This document shows, in pieces, positions 34,701 to 44,200 of a stretch of 62,000 nucleotides of DNA. This DNA comes from Symbiodinium natans (taxonomy: Eukaryota > Sar > Dinophyceae > Suessiales > Symbiodiniaceae), in contig CAJNDS010000224.1 in the NCBI GenBank assembly GCA_905221605.1, forward strand, positions 326,585-388,584, in the 5' to 3' direction. Each line of letters opens with the position of its first letter. Position 1 is the stretch's first letter. The notes under the pieces are model-generated. The model was not told where the DNA came from and made no database searches. It worked only from the letters and a program-made list of their open reading frames with translations. The position numbers were made by a program, and so were the translations under genes.

Positions 34701-37700
34701 CAAAAACGAACAACAGGGGCCGCCCTTATCATGAGGAACCCAAAGAGGCCAGAAACGTGACCCCGCGCCCATGTACTCCTTGGTGAAGGTTCCTCCGTGC
34801 TCACCTTGGCCGGCAAGGCTGGTGAACCATACTCTGGGACAGCATGCGCAGACACATGCCCCAAAGCGTTCAGCGCCATGCGGGTGAGATGCAACAGGAG
34901 GGCGACGTTGGCAAAGCCTTCGAGGACTTGCTGCCCTGCCTGCTCTTCCGGTTCGATGCCGAGCAAGAGCAGGGCAGGTCTCACATTCGCAAGCTGGCGC
35001 CTTGCATTGTTAGGGTTTAGGGTTTAGGTTTCTAAACCCTCAACCCTAAACCCTAAACCCTTGTAACTAAACCCTAAACCCAATTCATTGAGGGTTGGTT
35101 TTGGAGGCCGGCAACTCCTAGGCTCATAAACTATGCTCCGAAGTTGAAATCCTGACAAGCTGGCAAGGGTTGGATTCCCACCAAACCCCGAACCCGAAGC
35201 TTCCAAGTTAAGCTCGAAGCCAGAAAGCCTCCCCCTTAAACCCTCCCAAGTTCCTAAACCATCTGCAAAACCCTTTCTCAACTCAAGGAGGGGTGCCCTC
35301 GCACCGGAGAGGCACCGGCAAGGGGAGGTGGGTGGGACGGGCTTCCGGCCGCTAGGCTGGGGTAAAAACGCCCCCTGGAGTTGGCTCGGCCGCCCGGGGC
35401 GTAGGTTGTAGACCGCCACTTAGGATTTCAGGGGGGGTCCTTCAATCCAGGCCGCTGGTGCTGGCTCCGCCGCCCCGGCTTGGATTGAAAACACGTTGAA
35501 TAGGGCGTGTTAGGGCCTTTTGAGTGTGGAAAGGAACTTCAGGTTCCGGGGTCCTTCAGCCCAGGCCCCCTGGAGTTGGCTCTGCCGCCCGGGGCTTGGG
35601 GTGGAGGCGTATGGTAGACGGGATCAGATGCTTGCGCCGTCATGAGTCATTCCCACGAAGCTGTCATGGCCTAACAGTGCTAACAACTGCCGTTGCAGCA
35701 TAGGCAAGTCTTACAGTCTTGCAGACAACATAAACCATTTGGGCGGACGTCAAAATACCATGTATGTACAGTATGGTGGAAGTGCGATATGAAGTTCCGC
35801 TCTTGCTGGTTTATGTCTTCGCCCCCAAGGCGGCACCATGCGTATATGCAGGTTTCAGGCTCTCCCCCATGTAGGCGCTATGCCTTTCCAAAGTGATGCT
35901 TGCTTGCGAAACATTAGCTCCAGCAGTTCCGAAGACGACGCCTGGGTCTTACAATATGAAGTCCCGCTCTTGCTGGTTTATGTCTTCGCCACAAGGCGGC
36001 ACCATGCGTATATGCAGGTTTCAGGATCTCTCCCATGTAGGCGCTTTTCCTTTCCAAAGCTGACATGGTATGAGCTGAGGATGCTGATGCTTGCGTGCGA
36101 AACATTAGCTCCAGTAGTTCCGAAGACGACACCTGAGTCTTACAATGAAGGCGCTAGTGTGTTTTGCGAGGTTTTGACATAGGGGCACAGGATTAGTGCT
36201 ATACTTCAGTATTTGCCAGAGCCATCGTTCCAGACCTTCGTTCTCCTTTTCATAATAAGGCGGCACTTTGATTTTTCTCAGCGTCCGCCGTTCCTGGATG
36301 AAGGAATATTGACCGCCGCCCAAACTTGAACCCTTTGTCTAAGAACAACCATCCCCTTGTTTACTCCTCCTCCTCCCCCTCCTCCTCCTCCTCTTCCCAA
36401 TCTTGCTCCCCGCAAGCAGGCAGCCTCAGCGCCGATGAGATCCGCAAGAGTGAGATCTTCAACCTCATCGCAGCCTTCTGGAAGATGCAGGACGTGGGCC
36501 CCCGACCTCAGAAGGTCATGGGTTCGTGTGGTCCGCTCTTTTGAGTGGCCCGGTTTGGGATACGCTTGCGAGCAGAAAAGGCAAATAGAATCAGAAGAAC
36601 TGACCATCTACACGACAGTCTTGTATAGTTATAATTAGTATACTATGGATATGTTCATAGAACAACTACACGAGTATGACCTTTTTATCTGATATGGTTC
36701 TTGTTTTTTTCAGAGGTCGATCCGACCGGCAACAGCTGCTGGTGGGCCTTCACGGCGCTGTCACGCCCTTGAGCATTCGCCTGCCGTCACCTCCGGCACT
36801 GGAGCAGCCCTTCAAAACCCTGGACGAGTTTGAGGCTTTTGCGGGTGTTCTTCTCGTGAACTTTTCCATGCACATGCACATGACCCCGGCATAGCACCTT
36901 ACAGCCTGGCACCTCTGCCTACAAGTTCGTGCAAAGCGACATTTGCAAGTCCCGCAATGGTCGACATGCCGCTCGGCTCTAGAAGCCTGTCTCAGAATCC
37001 AAGTTGGGGCATGCGGTAGCCCGAGACTTTCATGACCACGCAGTGCAGGATGACCTCATGCAGAGCGTGTTCAAGAAGTACTTGCTGAAGGAGGACGAGG
37101 CAGACTGCGTGAGCGGGGGGGGGCACACGCGTTTTTTTACACGCAGCTGCTCCATCCCTGACAGGGCCCAGTGAAAGCTGCCGAGAAGTTCCAGGTCTTG
37201 CTGAAGGACGCCCGATTCCGCGATGGCGATGTCATCCAAACCTCCTACCACATTCTCCTGGAGCACCTGGAAGGCACCCCCCACCCAAGTGAGGCAACCA
37301 TGACAGCTTCAAGTCACTCAGTGCACCGGTCGTGTCGTACATAACGATGTCTCAGAGATCCAGAGCTTGCTGTTGCTGTTGCTGTTGCCGTTTGCCGTTG
37401 CTGTTGTTCTCATCGTTGAAATAGTAGTGTTGCTGTTGTGCTAATCGATAAATTCGTAGAAATACTGGAGCAGGCTGCGAGCATGCAGGGTTTAAGCTTA
37501 AAACCCCCAAGCCCTCAACTTATCTCTGAGGTTTTGAGCCTATGGTAAGGGAATAGGGTGGCGCACGCAGTACTGGAGGGCGTGGCGGGCGGCCCAAAAA
37601 ACATCTTTCCCTTTTCTCGGCGTCCGAGGCGGTCTGGAGCGGCAAGCTCGTACGAAGGGAACCGGGGAGATCACTTTCCAGGCCGGACGTTCGAGGGTCT

Positions 37701-40700
37701 TCCGGGGCGCTTTTCAATCCCTTCAAAGCCCGAGCTTGTGTGACCTGAGTATGTGCCAATCTGCCTCGAAGTCGTTTAGTCTGCCTCAGGGTTGTGCCAT
37801 GGAGCAGCTCCAAGCTCCTTGCACCTTCCCGACCTGCTTTTGAAGCTACATTGCTCCTCCTGAATCTTCCCGACACCCGAACCCTGAAGGCCACTCTGCC
37901 CGTGCCCACGGAGTGGCTGAAGCTTGTTGTGCTGAAGCATACTGCGCTGTCGCACACGAAGTTCCTCCTGCTGGCCATACCCTCAGCGGTTGATGTCAGA
38001 GGATTTGCGAACCTTACCATGAGACGCAGACTTTCGAAGTGGGGGTGCGCTTCGGGGACCCAATTTTTTTTGGGCCCTTATTTGGTTTTTTCTTTTTGGC
38101 CCTTTTTTTGGCACAAGGGTTTCAGTGAATGACTGTACCCGTTGTTTGTTTTTTTGGCCCTATTTCCCCGTTTTCCTCTCTAAACCCTAAACCCTAAACC
38201 CTAGACCCTAAACCCTAATAAACCCTAAACCCTAAACCCTAAAGCCTAAACCCCAAACCCTAAACCCTGAACCCTGAACCCTAAACCCTAACCCCCCCAA
38301 AAAAATAGAGGCCAAAACAAAAAAAGAAAGTGCCAAAAAAAAGTGCACCCTTTTTGAGCCTTGATGCGTCTGGGGCCTTGCCCATCTCGCAGCAGCGGAG
38401 GTTTTGACCACCGGCATCGGCAAAGCAGATTCGCTGGGGTTCATGATGGTCAAGTATGGCACGATCTTCTTCTGGGACAGTTTGGATCATATCCTCTCTG
38501 CTGCACAGGGGCAGCTCACCGAGAAGGCACGAGGAGTGATACCCCGGTGAAACTCCCATGAGTTGCAGCTGCAGTTTCAGGCCACTCCCAAGCCAGATCT
38601 CCTGGTGCTCACGAGCCCAGGTGCGCGACTTGCAGGTGGGAGCGGGCTTACCCCAAAAACGGGCCGCCTTAAAATGAGGAACCTAAAAGTGGCGCCACAT
38701 GTTAGAGGCGTGACCCAAAGACTTCTTTGTTGGAACGGCTACGCGGCCTACCCATTCGGAAGGAAGGGCAATCGGAAGATATCGGAAGGGTGCTCTGAGA
38801 CTCGGGTGAAATGGCAAAGGGGCCGACCTTCGTGAAACTGGGATCTCCCAGGCCTGAGGAACCCTGGCCAAGGAAGAGCTTTTCCAAAGGGTCTTGAGCC
38901 CTTCCGACTGACTGGCGCTCAGCCACGGCCAACCACGGTAGTTGGCCGGCCTGAAAAATCGAAGCCTTCCCATGTGCTCCTTTGGTGCAGGTTCCTCCGA
39001 CTTGCTCACCTCGGCTGGCAAGGCTGGTAAACCATACTTTGGGACGGCATGCGCAAACACATGCCCCAAAGCGTTCAGCGCCATGCCAGATGGGTGAGAT
39101 GCAACAGGAGCGCGACGCTGCCAAAGCCTTCGATGACTTCTTGCCCTTGCTCCTGGGCAAACCTCGCATTCCACTGCTGAGCTCTGGCTGCACAGGGGAG
39201 GGTTTGGGTTTAGGGTTTCGAGTTAGGGTCTGAATCGGTATGTACACCTCCCTCAACCCTAAAATCTAAACGACCCTTGTAACCCTTGTAAAGCCCTGGA
39301 GCCGCAAACCCTAAACCCAATTCATTGAGGCTTGGTTTTGGAGGCAACTGCCGTAAACCCTAAACCCAATTCATTGAGGGTTTTGGAGGCCGGCAACTCC
39401 GAGGCTCATAAACTATGCTCCGAAGTTGAAATCCTGACAAGCTGGCAAGGGTTGGATTCCCACCAAACCCCGAACCCGAAGCTTCCAAGACCTAAGCTCG
39501 AAGCCAGAAAGCCTGCCCCTTAAACCCTCCCCAAGTTCCGAAACCATCTGCAAAACCCTTTTTCAACTCAAGGAGGGGTGCCCTCGCACCGGAGAGGCAC
39601 CGGCAAGACGGGCTTCCGGCCGCTAGGCTGGGGTAAAAACGCCCCCTGGAGTTGGCTCGGCCGCCCGGGGTGTAGTTTTTTATAGTGGTGGTCCCATGGT
39701 GTGTTCCCGTGGCGGTGGTCCCGTGGCGTGGTCCCGTAGTGGTGGTCCCGTGGTGGTGGTTCCTGTAGTGGTGGTCCGTGGTGGTGTCCGCGTGGTGGTG
39801 GTCCCGTGGCGGTGGTCCCTTGGTGGTGGTCCGTGGTGGTGGTCCGTGGTCGTAGTCCGTGGTGGTGGTGCAGGTGGTGGTCCGTGGTGGTGGTCCCCTG
39901 GTGGTGGTCCCGTGGTGGTGGTCCTGTGGTGGTCCCGTGGTGGTGGTCCCGTGGTGGTGGTCCGTGGTGGTGGTCCCGTCGTTGTGGTGGTCCCCCGTGG
40001 TGCTGGTCCCGCGGTGGTGGTCCCGCGGTGGTGGTCCATGATGGTGGTCCGTCCGCCCGCCACCGACGTTTCGTTTATTTTGCGTTATAAAAAACGTTAT
40101 AGGTGACTGATTTCTGCATTCGGGTTCGTGGATCCTATCAGGTTTTGTTTTTTTAGGGTTGGGGTTCCCCTATAATCCCCTTAAAACCAAAAAGGATACC
40201 CTTTTCATTCCTGGGTTACTCCCGGGAGTCTAGACCCTAAACCTCCTCAAGCTTCCCTAAACCCGACAGTCTCTGCCCCTGTCATCGATTGAATTTTAAC
40301 TTGGGGGGGATCTGGGCAGGGACTTCCTGTGCAAGCTGCTTAACCCAAAACGTAGTAGATGATGGGATTCGGGTAAGCCTACGTTGCAGATAACCCAGCT
40401 TTGCCAAGCAAGCTTCTTTTGGACAACTCAGGTGGGTGAAAGACCGAAAGCTGCTGCTGGACAGGGCCGTCTGAGTGTAAGATTCAAGGCTTAATGAATC
40501 AAGGATCCCGAAATCCTAAACCCGCGGCTTCAAGTGCGAACTTTCTTTTAAAACGGTCTTAGAAAGCCAATATGGAAACGTCGATCCTTCGGCCTCTGAC
40601 ATGGGATTACCGTCCTCCGGTGGAGGTTTGTGGTGGAATCAGACCCTATACCCTCAAACCTAACCCCTAAACCCGGAATTGGCATCTTTTCAGGTCGGTA

Positions 40701-41183
40701 GTCGGTAGACCTCTCTTATCCCGCCAACACATGCTTCTGGCCCTCCGAAGGCATGAGGTAGGCCCTCACCCTAAACCCTGAACCTCTTGTTGAGGGCTTT
40801 GGGGGTGGGAAGGATGTCTTCTCGGCCTCCGATGCCTTTATGGCCGACGTTGAGCACATGCAACTTGACTGCGCTTGGTTGGGGGTATAGACCCCTACAC
40901 CCTAAACCCTAAACAGGGTATAGACCCCTAAACCCTAAACCCTAAACCCTAAACCCTAAACCCTAGACCCTAAACCCGTTTTACTTGGAGTCTAGGAAGC
41001 CCCGGGTCTAGGAGGTCAAGCCTTGGTCCTTGCCTCGGCTTGTAGTGCTTGTAGTCGTAGGAGTGGGAGTAGGAGGAGTAGTAGTAGTAGTAGTAGTAGT
41101 AGTAGCAGTAGTAGCAGTAGTAGCAGTAGTAGCAGTAGTAGTAGTAGTAGTAGTAGTAGGAGTAGGAGTAGGAGTAGGAGTAG

Positions 41184-41225
<42 letters not shown>

Positions 41226-41231
41226 GAGTAG

Positions 41232-41293
<62 letters not shown>

Positions 41294-44200
41294 CCTAAAC
41301 AGGGTCCCGGGGCTCTTTACCTACTTGGAGGTTCATGGTGCGTAGTAGCAAATCATAACTGTACTTATATCCCGATGATAGCCTAGACGAGGGCCCCCGG
41401 GGGCTCTTCACCTATGATCGAGACGCAAAGGTTCGAGAACTCATCCGGAACCAAAAAGGCCTGAATCCTTATCTGACGTGACAGATGCGAAGCAGTGGTC
41501 TGTGACAGACTAGGGCATGCCATCTTACTCTCTAGACCCCAAAACCCCTCTTCAACCGTCAGAGCCTATTGTCAAAAGCGTTGGCCCCTAATACGGGCTC
41601 CGGTAGCTTTTGGTGAGAAGAGCCCTTACAGGTATATACAGGGCAGTCAGTCATAGGTATCAAAAGAAAATCAGGGAGCCCGTTTTTGGACCCAGACGTT
41701 TACAATGCCAGGTAACCCTGAACCCAAACCCTACAACCAGGTCCATCTACAACCCCGAGTTCAAGGACAAGGGGAAAAACAGGGTTTGGGGGGGGGGAAG
41801 GTTTGGGGTCTAGGCTTCCCGCGCAGCGGCGGAAGACAAACGATCTCATGCTCAGATGCCGCCACCGTGTGATACCGTGATTGTGGCGGCATATGGCGCA
41901 TGGCACGGGCATCGATGACAGAAGGGAGCAGGAAGTTAGAGAGTCAGGCCATGGAGCAGGAAGTTATAGGGTGGCCATGCGAGAAGCACCTGCGGCCTGA
42001 GAGTCTGACCAGCCAGCTCCCTGGGGTTCCCTTTTTGAGCGGGAGATGCCTGTGCTGAGATGGTAGCTCAAACCGAGGACAGCACAACCCAGATGGGGCT
42101 GTATTCGTCCACTGTCCTCAATAGAAAGGGTGTTGGTGGCTGATCCGGGAATCAACAGCTCCTGGCCACATACGACGCACAGGTTTGCAGATTAGGCGTT
42201 TGTGGGCTTCAGGTCTAGGTCTTGGGGCACAATGGAACTTGTCCAAGCTGGGCGCGCCAAATAGGTTGAGAGATGTGACTCTGATGTGACATAGCCTCCA
42301 CGTGTTTCCGACTTGGTTGCTTGCCACAGGCCCAACCACTGATAAAAGCCACGCGCATGGGAGTCTTCACATCAGGCTCAAACCTATAGCCTAAAACGCA
42401 AGGTGTACCCTGCTCTTCAGCGCTTAAACCGTAGTAGGCCCTAAAGCACTTGGATTCATGGTACTTTTAACCAATTATAGCTGTACTGATAAGGCACTTC
42501 AGTGCCTTAGAAGTGGATTATAAGCACAGTTGTGATTGGTCAATGAGTACCATGAACCTCCAAGCAGGACTGGTCCGTCCCTCTCGGACGTCGGTTCCGC
42601 GCGCTGCGGATCTGGATGCCTTGCGGCAAGCTGTGTTCCTGGAACGTCTAGGTTTTAGGGTTTAGGGTTTAGGGTTTTAGGGTTGTTAAGGTTTTAGGGT
42701 CTAGGGTTTAGGGCTTAGGGTTTAGGGTTCAGGGGTTTATGAGCTTCGGAGTTCAGGTTTAAGATCCCTAAAGCCCTATATGTTCTACAATCCCAACTCC
42801 AAAAACACTAAGCCTCAAATGCCTGAGCTTGAACCGCCAACCCGCCCAATCAAGGGTTCAGCCTCCCACGAGGCTTGTGACTCAGAAGCCCTGTGCCCGA
42901 AGGGTTTAGGGTTTAGGGTTTAGGGTTTAGGGTTTAGGGTTTAGGGTTTAGGGTTTAGGGTTTAGGGTTTAGGGTTTAGGGTTTAGGGTTTAGGGTTTAG
43001 GGTTTAGGGCCTAGGGTTTAGGGTTTAGGGTTTTTGGTCTGAACTGCAGCCTACGCCCAAAATGTCTCCTCACATGTGGAGTTTCTGTTTAGTTCAAAGC
43101 GGAGTCCCGTCGTGAACGGCACATATGACACTTTGATGTACGAACGAAATACACGTAACTCAGGCAAGTCCCTGCGGTTGAAACACATAGTTTGGGGGGT
43201 CGGAATAATTGCAAAATAGTATGCCCTTATGGTCCCTTTGTAATTATACCATAATAACCCCCCAAAACCCTATTCTAATTTTCAGGCCCCTATATCACAG
43301 CCCGCGCAAAGAAAACAGGATGGTCTTCGAATACTTCGGCACCCACGGCCTGCGCTCCTATATCCGCCAAGCCGTTGACCAGGCGCCCCTCCGAACCCAA
43401 GACGCCCTTAACACCCCTATACTATATCCCCCTTGGGAATTGTTTTTTGTTTTATACAAAACCCAAGAAGATATTAAATATATCATTTTATTCAGGTTCT
43501 AAGGGGAGTATAGTATAGCCTCCCCAAACACGGACGGGAACCGCTGAACCCTATCAGCACTGTCTTGCGGAACCGAAACACCCCGCCCCCTCCCCACCGA
43601 GCCCCCGCTGCAGGGAAGCGACTACCTCTTAAGGTTGAAGGGTTTTAGGATGGTTTAGGGTTTCGGGTTTCGGGCTTTTTTGTGTTTGAGTTCTTTGGGG
43701 GGGGGTGTGGGGCGCAGGCCTCGTACCTCCGAGAGCGCATCGAGGACGGCCAATAGGGTTTGGGTGCTTTTGGTTGTTGCTGGGTATTTTGGGGGGGTTC
43801 AGTCGGGGTTTGGGGTTGGGATTTAGAGACTGTAGGGGCTTTAAGGGGCCTGAGTTTTGACTCCTTCAAGCCCCAGCCCTGTGGAACAGAGACGGAGATG
43901 CTTAAACCCATCGAGAAGAACCCCCCCCCGATCCTGGCTGTAGGAGAGCCCGCACTACGAGCAGCCCGTCCACACGAAGTATGGCCTGGCGACTTGGGCT
44001 CATGGGGTTTAGGGTTTAGGGTTTGGGGTTTAAGGTTTAGGGTTTAGGGGTTTAGGAGTTTAGGGTTTAGGGTTTAGGGTTTAGGGTTTAGGGTTTAGGG
44101 TTCCGAGGGACAATCGGCGTGTCAGGGCTGCGGGGAACTTCGGGGTTCATGGGCGGAGGTTGAGTCATGGAGGCGTTGGCGGGGCTCATAGGCCATATGG

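Larger units (their letters stand above)
22451..40812 (+). other. 18.4-kb intron 18 of the decarboxylase-like gene
   Basis: GA at the 5' end (GACTCG) and AAG at the 3' end, joining the PLP-Lys exon to the next protein segment. It holds the repeat palindrome, the SWIM transposase region, duplicated segments and a nested + strand gene listed separately. The rest (for example 27.1-29.8, 31.4-33.5 and 40.1-40.8 kb) is non-coding sequence with telomere-like tracts in which I recognise nothing further. Confidence 0.75.

Noticed and set aside
39680-40106. Several overlapping open frames of 60-136 codons on both strands
   Set aside because: Artefacts of the GTGGTGGTCCC minisatellite, which lacks stops in most frames.
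41023-41386. PolySer and polyVal open frames
   Set aside because: Created by the AGT trinucleotide array.
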